Assembly: GCA_001295775.1 (NCBI GenBank)
Contig: LJIA01000001.1
Span: 1 to 64,000, forward strand
Direction of reading: 5' to 3'
Length of the DNA: 64,000 nt
Source: a beta proteobacterium AAP99
GTDB lineage: Bacteria > Pseudomonadota > Gammaproteobacteria > Burkholderiales > Burkholderiaceae_C
Shown here one piece after another: positions 26,258 through 34,663 of this stretch; positions within the stretch are counted from its first letter, which is position 1, and the number at the start of each line of letters is the position of its first letter. The notes beneath the pieces are model-generated. The model did not search any database and was not told where the DNA came from. It saw only the letters and a list, made by a program, of their open reading frames with translations. A program made the translations under genes and the position numbers.

Positions 26258-27094
26258 TCAGGGCCGTTCGCCTGCTGCAAGCCGCTGGTTGATTTCAGCG
26301 ACGACGGGCATGAGATCGCCGATTCCGTCGATCACGTAGTGGGCTCCAGCGTCGCGCAAGGTGTTCGTGGCGCCGGCGCGCAGGGACGCGCGCTCGGAGT
26401 CGCTCAGCGCGGCACATTCTTCGGCCGTAAGCCCCACGCAGTTTCCAGTGACTGCGACGCCCACCGTCCAGCAGCCGGCATTGAGGCCCTCGGCAATGCC
26501 GGGCACGGTGTCATCCACCTTCAGCACGGCCGCCGGCGGCCAGACGCCCAGATCGGCGAAGCAGCGGTACATCATCAGCGGGCTGGGTCGACCGGCCGGC
26601 GTGTCGCCCACGCAGACCAGGGTGTCCGGCACATAGCCCTGCTCGCGCGCCAGTGCCTGCAGGACGACCATGATGTCCTTGTTGTAGCCCGTGGTCGAAC
26701 CGATCCGCAGGCCCGCGTCACGCAGCGCGTTCACGGTGGCCAGCGCACCCGGGATGAGTGCGGCATGGTCGCGCACGCTCTCGCGGTTCATGGGCGTGAA
26801 GACGTCATAGAGTTCGTCCACGTCCGCGTCGGAGAAGGGGTTGCCGTGCGCCGCGAGCCATTGCTGCGCCACATCCTCCATCTGGCCGATGGCGTGAATG
26901 TGGTCCCACTTGTGCAGACCCATGGGTACCCGCGCATGGGCCGTGGTGATGTTCACGCCATAGCGTGCAAACAGCTTAACGAACGCACCCATCGGCGCAA
27001 GGCTGCCGAAGTCCACGACGGTGCCGGCCCAGTCCAGCACGACCGCCTTGAGCCTGCGGTCCTCACCGGGCCAGATGTCATGCGGCACGTTCAT
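26258..27094 (-). CDS. phnX: Phosphonoacetaldehyde hydrolase (phosphonatase)
   Basis: PhnX splits phosphonoacetaldehyde into acetaldehyde and phosphate using a Schiff-base lysine and an aspartate nucleophile (HAD superfamily). The 278-aa product has nucleophile Asp21 in VVLDWAGTVVD, the cap-domain Lys62 in MGLHKWDHI, STTGYNKDIM and the acidic loop VDDTVPGIAEGLNAG. It overlaps the preceding oxidoreductase gene by 17 bp, so it is the last gene of a leftward phosphonate operon. PhnW, the usual supplier of its substrate, is not encoded here. Confidence 0.94.
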   Translation of the reverse strand: MNVPHDIWPGEDRRLKAVVLDWAGTVVDFGSLAPMGAFVKLFARYGVNITTAHARVPMGLHKWDHIHAIGQMEDVAQQWLAAHGNPFSDADVDELYDVFTPMNRESVRDHAALIPGALATVNALRDAGLRIGSTTGYNKDIMVVLQALAREQGYVPDTLVCVGDTPAGRPSPLMMYRCFADLGVWPPAAVLKVDDTVPGIAEGLNAGCWTVGVAVTGNCVGLTAEECAALSDSERASLRAGATNTLRDAGAHYVIDGIGDLMPVVAEINQRLAAGERP

Positions 27095-28232
27095 CCTTGG
27101 TCTCCTTGATGTGTTCCCATTGATCGAATACGTCGCGGGCGATCCCGAAGGCCGTGCTGGCCCCGGTGCCGCTGGTCACGCTGACCACGCGCACTGCGGC
27201 GTCGGGTGCGTCGATGAAGCTGGCTTCGGTCGCACTCGGATAGACACCTGACCAGCGTTCGAGCACATCCAGGCGCTCGGTATGCACCGCTTCGCGAAGA
27301 TGGCGCAGGATGATCTCGTCCACTGCTTCGTCGTTGAAGGGTGATGGGCTCGGCCCGTAGTGGTGCGAGTCGCCCACCACCAGGCTGCCGTCCGCGCTTT
27401 GCACGGCGATCAAGTGGACGCCGTGATCCAGCGCGGCGCGCTCCTCATGGGCGAGCACCTCGGCCAGCGCGCGGGCTTCGGGCAGATCGGCATAGCCGCG
27501 GTAGCGCACGAGGCTCAGATCCGACATCACCGAGCCTGGGAGACGGAAGCCGGCGTCAGGTCGTACGCGCAGCATCTGCAGCTTGCACAGGGTCACGCGG
27601 CGCCGCGCAAACACCTCAGGAAACAGGGAGCGGATATCAGCACCCGGGCAGACAACAATGCGCTCGGCGCGCAGTCGACCTTGTGTGGTAGCTACCCAGG
27701 GTGTGTCCACATGAAGCGCTGTGCAGCCAAACCGAAATGCCACTCCATGCTGGTCGGCCAGCCAGCGTGTCAGCTGGCCAATGGCATCTCTGGACTCGAT
27801 CCGCAGTTCGTGCGGGCTGTACAGCACGGCCTGCGCATGCTCAAGCGCCAGACTCGGGGCGCGCTCCGCAGCGTCCTGTACATGCAGCAGGCTGCACGCC
27901 TCTCCCATCTCGGTCTTCAGAAAGGCCTGCAGCACGGCAGCGGCCTCTTGGCGGCGTGCGACCAGCCACAGGCCGCGGTGGATCACCTGGATGCCTACCT
28001 GCGGCGCGATCTCGTGCCACACGTTGCGCGAGTGCATCGCACGTTGCCAGGTTTGACCGGCCTGCTGACCCGTCACGGTCACGAAGCCGAAGTTTCGTAC
28101 GGACGCACCAGTGCAGCTCGCATCGCGGTCCAGCACGCACACCTTCAGACCGCGGCGGACGGCCTCCAATGCGTGGGCCAGGCCGACGATGCCCGCGCCC
28201 ACGACGATTACGTCAAAGTGCTCGGCGCTCAT
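27078..28232 (-). CDS. FAD-dependent oxidoreductase, TIGR03364-type (phosphonate-associated)
   Basis: A 384-aa DAO-fold flavoprotein. The N-terminal FAD-binding motif is VIVVGAGIVGLAHALEAVRRG, followed by DRDASCTGASVRNFGFVTVTG, typical of the phosphonate-linked subfamily I know as TIGR03364. Related enzymes oxidise amines such as glycine or N-methylated amines. Between an aminoethylphosphonate transporter and phnX, the likely product is phosphonoacetaldehyde, made from aminoethylphosphonate or its N-methyl form. That would replace the missing transaminase PhnW. It overlaps phnX by 17 bp and starts 10 bp after the permease gene. Confidence 0.87.
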   Translation of the reverse strand: MSAEHFDVIVVGAGIVGLAHALEAVRRGLKVCVLDRDASCTGASVRNFGFVTVTGQQAGQTWQRAMHSRNVWHEIAPQVGIQVIHRGLWLVARRQEAAAVLQAFLKTEMGEACSLLHVQDAAERAPSLALEHAQAVLYSPHELRIESRDAIGQLTRWLADQHGVAFRFGCTALHVDTPWVATTQGRLRAERIVVCPGADIRSLFPEVFARRRVTLCKLQMLRVRPDAGFRLPGSVMSDLSLVRYRGYADLPEARALAEVLAHEERAALDHGVHLIAVQSADGSLVVGDSHHYGPSPSPFNDEAVDEIILRHLREAVHTERLDVLERWSGVYPSATEASFIDAPDAAVRVVSVTSGTGASTAFGIARDVFDQWEHIKETKDERAA

Positions 28233-28242
28233 AGTGTCCTCT

Positions 28243-29958
28243 TCAATGTGTGGCTTCGCCGCGCCAGTGCTGGGTTTTGCGCAGCACCAGATGGGAGAGC
28301 AGGGCCAGCAGCGCGCGCGCGCAGGCGGCGGTCAGGAAGATCAGCGTGGCCATGGCTGCAGCCGGCGCGACGTCCCCCGCATCGTCCATGTTGAGCACGG
28401 CTACAGAGGCGAGTTGTGTCTGTGGTGTGTACAGAAACACAACGGCTGAGACGGTGGTCATGGCATTGACGAAGAAGTAGCCCGCTACCTGCAGCAGTGC
28501 CGGCAGGCAGATCGGCAGATGCACGCGCAGGATGTGCGTCCAGGGATTGACGCCCAGGGACTCGGCCACCAGTTCGTACTCGCGGTCGAGCTGTCGCAGG
28601 GCTGCAAGCAGGGTCATGTGGGCCACCGACAGAAAGTGCACCACGGTGCAGATGACGAGCAGACTCATGCTCCCGTAGAGCACCCCCAGCGGGTTGGACG
28701 GATGGTTGAAGAACAGGATGTAACCCAGCCCGAGCGCCAACCCCGGCACCGCCAGCGGGAGCGTGGCCATGAAGTTCAGGCCCTCGCGCGCAGGCCCGAG
28801 GCGTCGCGGCTTGTCCACCATCCAGGCTGTGGCAAAGCACAGGATGGCGCCGAGCACCGCCGTGCCCAGCGCCAGGCGCAGCGAATTCCAGTAGCTTTCC
28901 CATCCGCCGCCATCGGTCAGGTCGAAGCGGTAGTTCTTCAAGGTCAGGCTGAGGTCGTAGGGCCAGAACTTTGCCAGCGAGGCAAAGCCCGCCATGCCGA
29001 GCATCACCACGATCATTGCGGCCAGCGCCAGGCAATAGATCAGCAGTGCGCCATCGCGGCGCGCTTCGGCGGCGGGGCGGTAGGGCGTGGCGCGCACTGT
29101 CATGCTGGCGGACTGGCGGCTGCGCATCTGTCGCTCGATGAGATAGGCGAGTACCGCCGGAAGCAGCAGGATCACGCCGACCACGGCGCCCATCTGGAAG
29201 TTCTGCAGCCCGACCACTTGCTTGTAGATGTCGGTTGCGAGCATCTGCGTGCCGCCGCCGATGACCTTCGGCACGCCGAAGTCGGTCAATACCAGCACGA
29301 ACACTGCCATGAAGGCCATGACCAGCCCGTAGCGGCTCGCGGGCAGCGTCACGGTACGAAAGATCCGCAGGCGCGAGGCGCCAAGCGTCAGCGCCGCCTC
29401 CCGCAGGCGTCCATCCATGCTGGACAGCGCCGTGGTCAGGATCAGCAGCGCGTGCGGCAGGGTCCAGAACACCGAACCGATCACGATGCCGATCGGGCCG
29501 TAGATGGATGCACCGCCGAGCCAGGCTTTCAGCACACCCTGGTTGCCGAAGAGATAGACCAGACTGATGGCCGGCAGGAGCGAGGGCGCCAGCAGCGGCG
29601 CGAGTGCAACACCTTGCAGCAAGCCGCGCGCCGGCATGCGGCTCATGGTGAGTGCATAGGCGAAGGGGTAGGCCAGCGCGACCGTGATGAAGGCGGACAG
29701 GCCCGAGATCCAGAGGCTGTTCCACAGCGCCGCCGACAAGGCGGGCGTGGAGAAGTAGCGTGCGAAATTGGCAAGCCAGACGGCGTTGCCCTGCGCATCC
29801 TGAAAGGCACGGATGCCCAACGCAGCCACCGGGATGACGATGGTCGCGAGCAGGGCAATAGAGGCGATGCCGACACACAGCGCGAGCCCCGGACCGTCGC
29901 CGCTTGCCGCCCGTTTCGGCGGCTGTACTGCAAGGGCCGGCGCAGCAGCAGCGCTCAT
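28243..29958 (-). CDS. Aminoethylphosphonate ABC transporter permease, fused type
   Basis: A 571-aa inner-membrane protein with two permease units in one chain (about twelve helices), as in the TIGR03262-type aminoethylphosphonate transporters. The two EAA loops are LREAALTLGASRLRIFRTVTLPA in the first half and YELVAESLGVNPWTHILRVHLP in the second. The start codon overlaps the stop of the ATPase gene (ATGA at 29955-29958), showing translational coupling. Substrate is inferred from phnX and the TIGR03364-type gene downstream; iron(III) transporters share this architecture. Confidence 0.88.
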   Translation of the reverse strand: MSAAAAPALAVQPPKRAASGDGPGLALCVGIASIALLATIVIPVAALGIRAFQDAQGNAVWLANFARYFSTPALSAALWNSLWISGLSAFITVALAYPFAYALTMSRMPARGLLQGVALAPLLAPSLLPAISLVYLFGNQGVLKAWLGGASIYGPIGIVIGSVFWTLPHALLILTTALSSMDGRLREAALTLGASRLRIFRTVTLPASRYGLVMAFMAVFVLVLTDFGVPKVIGGGTQMLATDIYKQVVGLQNFQMGAVVGVILLLPAVLAYLIERQMRSRQSASMTVRATPYRPAAEARRDGALLIYCLALAAMIVVMLGMAGFASLAKFWPYDLSLTLKNYRFDLTDGGGWESYWNSLRLALGTAVLGAILCFATAWMVDKPRRLGPAREGLNFMATLPLAVPGLALGLGYILFFNHPSNPLGVLYGSMSLLVICTVVHFLSVAHMTLLAALRQLDREYELVAESLGVNPWTHILRVHLPICLPALLQVAGYFFVNAMTTVSAVVFLYTPQTQLASVAVLNMDDAGDVAPAAAMATLIFLTAACARALLALLSHLVLRKTQHWRGEATH

Positions 29959-31106
29959 GCACCCAGAACCTGAAGTGCGGGCAGGCGAACCCGCACCAGG
30001 CTGCCTTGCACCAGCGGGCGAGCGGCAAACAGCGAGGAGTCGATCGACACGTCCAGCGTTGCGTCCAGATCATGCGAATGCAGCTGGGTCAGCACCGAAT
30101 TGCCCATGAAGGTGGTTTCGCGGACTTGCGCGGTGACGAGTGCGTCTTCCTCAACGTGGCCGTTGAGACGATCGAGCGCTGTGTATCCGGCCGAACCCGT
30201 GAACACACCCACGTTTTCGGGCCGAACGCCGACGCTCACTGCCGTGCCGACCGGCAGTTGCGTCGTTCGGCAGGGCAGGCGAAGCCGTCCCACGCGCACG
30301 CGCTGCGGATGTTCGACCACGGCCGACCAGAGGTTCATCCGGCCGATGAACTGAGCGACAAAGCGCGTGGATGGCGCCCGGTAGAGCGTGGCAGGTGCAC
30401 CCATCTGCTCGATCCGCCCGGCGTTCATGAGCGCGACGCGGTCTGACATGGAGAGTGCTTCATCCTGGTCATGCGTCACCATGATGGTGGTGATGCCCAG
30501 ACGCTGCTGAAGCTTGCGAATCTCGTGGCGCAAATTTGCCCGCACTTGCGCGTCGAGCGCAGACAATGGTTCATCGAGCAGCAGCAGGCGCGGCTTCGGC
30601 GCCAGCGCCCGCGCCAGGGCGACGCGTTGCTGCTGACCTCCAGAGAGTTGCGCCGGAAACTTGTTGCCGTGGTCGGCCAGGCCGACAAGACCCAGCATCT
30701 CGCGTGCCCGTTCGCGCGATTGCGAGGGTGGCATGCGCAGCGTTTCCAGGCCGTAGCGCACGTTGTCCTCTGCGCTCATATTTGGAAACAGCGCGTAGGA
30801 CTGGAAAACCACGCCGAAGCGGCGCTGCGCGGCACTCAGCGGGAGCAGGTCGTCGCCGTCGAGCTCGAGCCGGCCGGCATCGGCACGCTCGATCCCGCAG
30901 ATGATGCGCAGCAAGGTGGTCTTGCCGCAGCCGCTCGGCCCGAGCAGGCAGACCAGTTCACCGGCCTGCACGTCAAGATCGACGGCATCGAGCACCTGCG
31001 TCTTGCCGAAGCGCTTGCTCAAGCCGCGCGCCTGCAAGCCGCCTGCGTTGCGGCCCGCTTCGTTCATCGAAGCCGCTTCAGATGGGTTGATCAGGGCGCT
31101 GTCCAC
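29955..31106 (-). CDS. Aminoethylphosphonate ABC transporter ATPase
   Basis: A 383-aa ATPase of the CysA/PotA class. It has Walker A GPSGCGKTTLL, Q-loop VVFQSYALFPNMS, signature [17 protein letters not shown], Walker B LLLLDEPLSALD and a C-terminal TOBE-like region after SVGVRPENVGVF. I use GTG at 31106, 15 bp after the binding-protein stop, with GCAGG at 6 bases; ATG at 31067 is an alternative that trims 13 residues. The permease start overlaps its stop. Confidence 0.88.
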   Translation of the reverse strand: MDSALINPSEAASMNEAGRNAGGLQARGLSKRFGKTQVLDAVDLDVQAGELVCLLGPSGCGKTTLLRIICGIERADAGRLELDGDDLLPLSAAQRRFGVVFQSYALFPNMSAEDNVRYGLETLRMPPSQSRERAREMLGLVGLADHGNKFPAQLSGGQQQRVALARALAPKPRLLLLDEPLSALDAQVRANLRHEIRKLQQRLGITTIMVTHDQDEALSMSDRVALMNAGRIEQMGAPATLYRAPSTRFVAQFIGRMNLWSAVVEHPQRVRVGRLRLPCRTTQLPVGTAVSVGVRPENVGVFTGSAGYTALDRLNGHVEEDALVTAQVRETTFMGNSVLTQLHSHDLDATLDVSIDSSLFAARPLVQGSLVRVRLPALQVLGA

Positions 31107-31121
31107 GAGCTGCCTGCTCGG

Positions 31122-32153
31122 TCAGCGCTTCTCGGCCTTGCTTTCGTAGCGCTTGCTCCATTCGGTCAGGATGCGATCGCGGTTGGCAGCAGCCCAGGCG
31201 AAGTCGTTCTTGATCAGCTGTTTCTCGATGTCTGCGCTGACGAACTCCAGGCGCTCCTGGATGCCGGGAATGGCCACCACGGCGAAGTTGCCGGCGTAGA
31301 GCTGATTGGCGGCGCGGGATGCGGAGAAGTCGGCCAGCTTGCGGGCGGCGTCCATCTTCTTCGTGGTCTTCAGGATGCCGGTGGCTTCCATGTCCCAGCC
31401 GAGTCCTTCGGTCGGCAGCACGATGTCGATCGGTGCGCCGTCCTTCTTGGTCTTGTTGGCCCGGTACTCAAAGGACAGGCCGATCGGGAACTCGCCCGCG
31501 CCAGCCTGGCGGCAGGGCTTGGAGCCCGAGTGCGTGTAGACACCCATGTTCTGGTGCAGCGCGTCCATGAAGGCCCAGCCGCGCGGCTCGCCCATCATCT
31601 GGAGCCAGGCGCTGACCATCAGGTAGCCGGTACCCGAGGAGGCCGGATGCGGCATGGTGATCAGGCCCTTGTATTCAGGCTTGGTGAGGTCGGCCCAGCT
31701 GGCAGGGCGGGGCAGGTTGCGCTTGCCGGCCTCGACGGTGTTGAAGCAGATGGCCGAGGACCAGACGTCCATGCCCACCCAGGTCGGCGGATTGCGCGTG
31801 TCGCGCATGTTGGGCTTGATGGCACCCAGATTGGCCGGTGCGTAGGCAGCGAGCATGCCTTCGCGGTCCAGCAGCATCAGCGAGGTGGCCGCCAGCCCCC
31901 AGACCACGTCGGCCTGCGGGTTGGCCTTCTCGGCCAGAAGCTTTGCGGTGATGATGCCCGTGGAGTCGCGCACGAACTTCAGTTCTATGGACGGATTTTC
32001 CTTTTCGAAGGCTTCCTTGTAGGCCTTGATCTGGTCGGCCTCGAGCGCGGAATACACCAGCAGCTCGGTGCGGCTCTGTGCCTGCGCCGAAGACATGAAC
32101 GCCGCGCAGGCGAACATCAGGATGGCCAGGACTTGGATGAATCTTGCGGACAT
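31122..32153 (-). CDS. Aminoethylphosphonate ABC transporter binding protein
   Basis: A 343-aa periplasmic binding protein of the PhnS2/iron-binding-like class (TIGR03261-type by context). The signal peptide is MSARFIQVLAILMFACAAF, cleaved near AQA. The mature part starts RTELLVYSALEADQIKAYKEAF and contains FVRDSTGIITAKLLAEKANP, ADVVWGLAATSL and HPASSGTGYLMVSAW. The ATG is preceded by GGGGGAACGC. It is the promoter-proximal gene of the leftward phosphonate operon. Substrate assignment rests on the downstream catabolic genes. Confidence 0.87.
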   Translation of the reverse strand: MSARFIQVLAILMFACAAFMSSAQAQSRTELLVYSALEADQIKAYKEAFEKENPSIELKFVRDSTGIITAKLLAEKANPQADVVWGLAATSLMLLDREGMLAAYAPANLGAIKPNMRDTRNPPTWVGMDVWSSAICFNTVEAGKRNLPRPASWADLTKPEYKGLITMPHPASSGTGYLMVSAWLQMMGEPRGWAFMDALHQNMGVYTHSGSKPCRQAGAGEFPIGLSFEYRANKTKKDGAPIDIVLPTEGLGWDMEATGILKTTKKMDAARKLADFSASRAANQLYAGNFAVVAIPGIQERLEFVSADIEKQLIKNDFAWAAANRDRILTEWSKRYESKAEKR

Positions 32154-32225
32154 GCGTTCCCCCTCGTGGTCTGCTTGGAGTCACTGCGGCGTCACAGTGC
32201 GACGCGGGTGATTCACGGAAACGAG

Positions 32226-32243
32226 ATGTTGGATACGCAACAT
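32226..32243. promoter_or_regulatory. Inverted repeat in the divergent phosphonate promoter region
   Basis: ATGTTG and CAACAT form a perfect 6-base inverted repeat around GATACG, in the 124-base gap between the binding-protein gene and the HD oxygenase gene. It is a candidate operator for both directions. No regulator gene is present in the cluster, so the binding protein is unknown. Confidence 0.4.
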
Positions 32244-32277
32244 GTCAGTGCCATGAACCTTTCCGCCAAAGCCGACC

Positions 32278-32877
32278 ATGCACCTGTCCATTGATTGCAT
32301 CGAACACATCGAACGCCTGTTTGCCCTGCATGGACACCGCGCCTATGCCGGCGAGGCGGTGACGCAAACCGAGCACGCCCTTCAGTGCGCGAGCCTTGCG
32401 GAGGATGAGGGTGCAAACCTGCACGAGATCACCGCGGCGCTGCTCCACGACATCGGGCACCTCGTTGCTCATGAGCACGGACTGCTCGACGGCTCGCCGA
32501 CGCAGTCCGGCATCAACGACGCTCATGAGCAGCTCGCACCCATGCTCCTGGCCGGATGGATGCCGCCGGAGGTCACGGGGCCGATTGCTTTGCATGTGCA
32601 GGCCAAGCGATATCTGGTGTCTGCGGATCCCGGCTACCTGCATCATCTGTCTGCGGATTCCGTTCGCAGCTTGCACCTCCAGGGTGGTCCATTGAGTACG
32701 GCCGAGTGCGAGGCTTTCCTCCAGGGGCCGTTCAGCGTCAGCGCGTTGAACCTCAGGCGGCGCGACGACCGAGCCAAGACGCTAGGCAAATCCACGCCAA
32801 CACTGGATACGTTTCTGTCCCGGATCGAACGTGCATACCCACGGCGAAGCGCTCAAGCCTCAGTGCTCCGGGATTGA
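32278..32877 (+). CDS. PhnZ-like HD-domain phosphonate oxygenase
   Basis: A 199-aa HD-domain protein of the phosphonate-associated HDIG family (TIGR03276-type), which includes the mixed-valence di-iron oxygenase PhnZ that cleaves 2-amino-1-hydroxyethylphosphonate to glycine and phosphate. Likely metal and substrate residues are present: QTEHALQCA, HD in AALLHDIGH, DAHEQLAP, HVQAKRYL and the late RRRDD. It is transcribed away from the transport operon. PhnY, the dioxygenase that normally feeds PhnZ, is absent from the window, so its true substrate is open. Confidence 0.85.
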   Translation: MHLSIDCIEHIERLFALHGHRAYAGEAVTQTEHALQCASLAEDEGANLHEITAALLHDIGHLVAHEHGLLDGSPTQSGINDAHEQLAPMLLAGWMPPEVTGPIALHVQAKRYLVSADPGYLHHLSADSVRSLHLQGGPLSTAECEAFLQGPFSVSALNLRRRDDRAKTLGKSTPTLDTFLSRIERAYPRRSAQASVLRD

Positions 32878-32894
32878 CGCAGCCGCGCCGGGCA

Positions 32895-33527
32895 TCAGCT
32901 CGCCAGACGACGCATCCATTCGGCCAGTGCGTGCGCGTCGGCATTGCCCTCGGCGGCCTGCCGGTCCATCGCGGCGAGCACGCCATCGCGATCCACTGGC
33001 TGGCGGTTCTGCGAGAGCTTGAACTTGCCCTCCACGCGCTCCACGCGCAGCCGGAAGCCGACGATGCCGCCCAGCATGCGCTGCTGATAGTCCTCGGGCA
33101 GGCCCTTCCAGTGCTCGATGTAGCTCGGCTCCATGTGGCCGATCAGGCGCTTGAGCACGGCGTCGCGCGCGGGCAGTTCATCCACACGCTCGATTGTGCC
33201 GGTCACATGGACAGCGATGTAGTTCCAGGTGGGCACGTTCTTGCGGTCCGCGTACCAGGTGGGTGAGACATAGCTGTGCGGGCCTATGAAGCACGCAAGT
33301 GCCGCTCCGCCGTCGAAGTGCTCGTGATGGCTGTTCGGGCGAGCGATGTGGCCGTCGATCCAGGCGCGTGCTGGATCTTCAGCGTCCTGTACCCAGACCA
33401 TTGGGCAATGGGTCACGACGGGCTCGGCGCCGCGGCTCGTGATCAGGGTGCCGAAGGGGTAGGTGGCCATGACCTCGCGGCAGGCCGCAAGATCATCATG
33501 GGCAAAGGCGGAAGGGTTGTAGCGCAT
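32895..33527 (-). CDS. PaiB-like FMN-binding protein
   Basis: A 210-aa protein of the FMN-binding negative regulator family (PaiB type, split-barrel flavin fold). Signatures are YPFGTLITSRGAEPVVTHCPM near residue 22, HIARPNSHHEHFDGGAALACFIGPHSYVSP and VPTWNYIAVHVTGTIE, all typical of the family. I use ATG at 33527, which gives the normal MRYNP start; the upstream open stretch is non-coding. PaiB affects protease and sporulation genes in Bacillus; in proteobacteria its role is unclear. It is convergent with the HD oxygenase gene (17 bp apart). Confidence 0.88.
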   Translation of the reverse strand: MRYNPSAFAHDDLAACREVMATYPFGTLITSRGAEPVVTHCPMVWVQDAEDPARAWIDGHIARPNSHHEHFDGGAALACFIGPHSYVSPTWYADRKNVPTWNYIAVHVTGTIERVDELPARDAVLKRLIGHMEPSYIEHWKGLPEDYQQRMLGGIVGFRLRVERVEGKFKLSQNRQPVDRDGVLAAMDRQAAEGNADAHALAEWMRRLAS

Positions 33528-33610
33528 GGGGCGAATGATGCCCCATCGAGATGGCTCGTCGATCCGGCTTGCCCGGATCGACCGGTACAGGCCTGCGGTA
33601 CAGGCCTGCT

Positions 33611-34663
33611 TTAGCCGCTGACGGCGCCAGCCAGATCGGCAGCGCTCGTAAAGCTGTCGGCGTAGAACGCGTCTTCGGGCAGGAAGCACTTTGCAGTGAA
33701 GTCCCGCTTGGCGCTGTCCACCATGATGGGCGCGCCGCAGGCATAGACCTCGTGGCCCGACAGATCGGGCAGGTCCGCCATCACGGCCTGGTGAACGAAA
33801 CCGGTGCGCCCGGTCCAGCCGTCTTCAGGCAGGGCGTCCGAGATGACCGGCACGTACTCGATGCCGTGATCGCGCACCCAGGTCCGCACGAGTGCGTCCA
33901 TGTACAGATCCTTGGGGCGGCGGCCGCCCCAGTACAGGCGCACCGCGCGCTTGCCATGCAGGTTCTTGAAGAAGATGTGCTCGGCAATCGCCTTGATGGG
34001 GGCAAAGCCCGTGCCGCTGGCGAGCAGCACGATCGGCTTGCTCGTGTCCTCCCGCAGGAAGAAGGTGCCCAGCGGTACCTCGATGCGCATGATGTCCTTT
34101 TCCTTCACCGGCGGCTCGGTGGCGCCGAACAGGGCGTCCGTGAACTTGCCGCCGGGCATGTGCCGGATGTGCAGCTCCACGGGGCCTTCGGCATGTGGTG
34201 CATTGGCCATGCTGTAGCTGCGGCGGCTGCCATCGCGCAGGATGAACTCCAGATACTGGCCGGCGAAGAACTGGAGCTTCTCATTGGCGGGCAGCTGCAG
34301 CTTGAGCAGGATCACGTCGTCGGACAGGCGCTCGATCGCGTTTACGCGGCTGGGCATCTTCTTGGGCAGGATGTCGCCCGCAGCAGCTACCACGCGCGCT
34401 TCAATCTCGAGGTCGCCATCGGGCCGGGCGCAGCAAAACAGCGCGCTGCCTCCGGCTTGTTCGTGCGGGGGCAGTGCACTCTGCTGATGCGGCCCATGCG
34501 TCACATGACCGGCAAGCACCTTGCCCTTGCAGGAGCCGCAGGCGCCGTTCTTGCAGCCATAGGGCAGCACGATGCCGGCGGCCAGCGCGGCCTCAAGTAC
34601 GCTCTGGCCGGGTTGGCAGGCGAAGGTCTTGTTCGATGGACGGACCGTGACGTTGAAGCTCAT
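33611..34663 (-). CDS. 2Fe-2S/FAD/NAD(P)H oxidoreductase (AscD-like)
   Basis: A 350-aa electron-transfer reductase. Order of domains: plant-type 2Fe-2S (about 1-90) with cluster ligands Cys37, Cys42 and Cys45 in YGCKNGACGSCKG and a fourth Cys in LFCCARP; ferredoxin-reductase FAD domain with SRRSYSMAN; and the NAD domain with LLASGTGFAPIKAIAEH and VYACGAPIMVDSA. It resembles CDP-6-deoxy-glucoseen reductase and oxygenase reductases. No oxygenase subunit is adjacent, so the electron acceptor is unknown. Start is ATG at 34663. Confidence 0.88.
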   Translation of the reverse strand: MSFNVTVRPSNKTFACQPGQSVLEAALAAGIVLPYGCKNGACGSCKGKVLAGHVTHGPHQQSALPPHEQAGGSALFCCARPDGDLEIEARVVAAAGDILPKKMPSRVNAIERLSDDVILLKLQLPANEKLQFFAGQYLEFILRDGSRRSYSMANAPHAEGPVELHIRHMPGGKFTDALFGATEPPVKEKDIMRIEVPLGTFFLREDTSKPIVLLASGTGFAPIKAIAEHIFFKNLHGKRAVRLYWGGRRPKDLYMDALVRTWVRDHGIEYVPVISDALPEDGWTGRTGFVHQAVMADLPDLSGHEVYACGAPIMVDSAKRDFTAKCFLPEDAFYADSFTSAADLAGAVSG

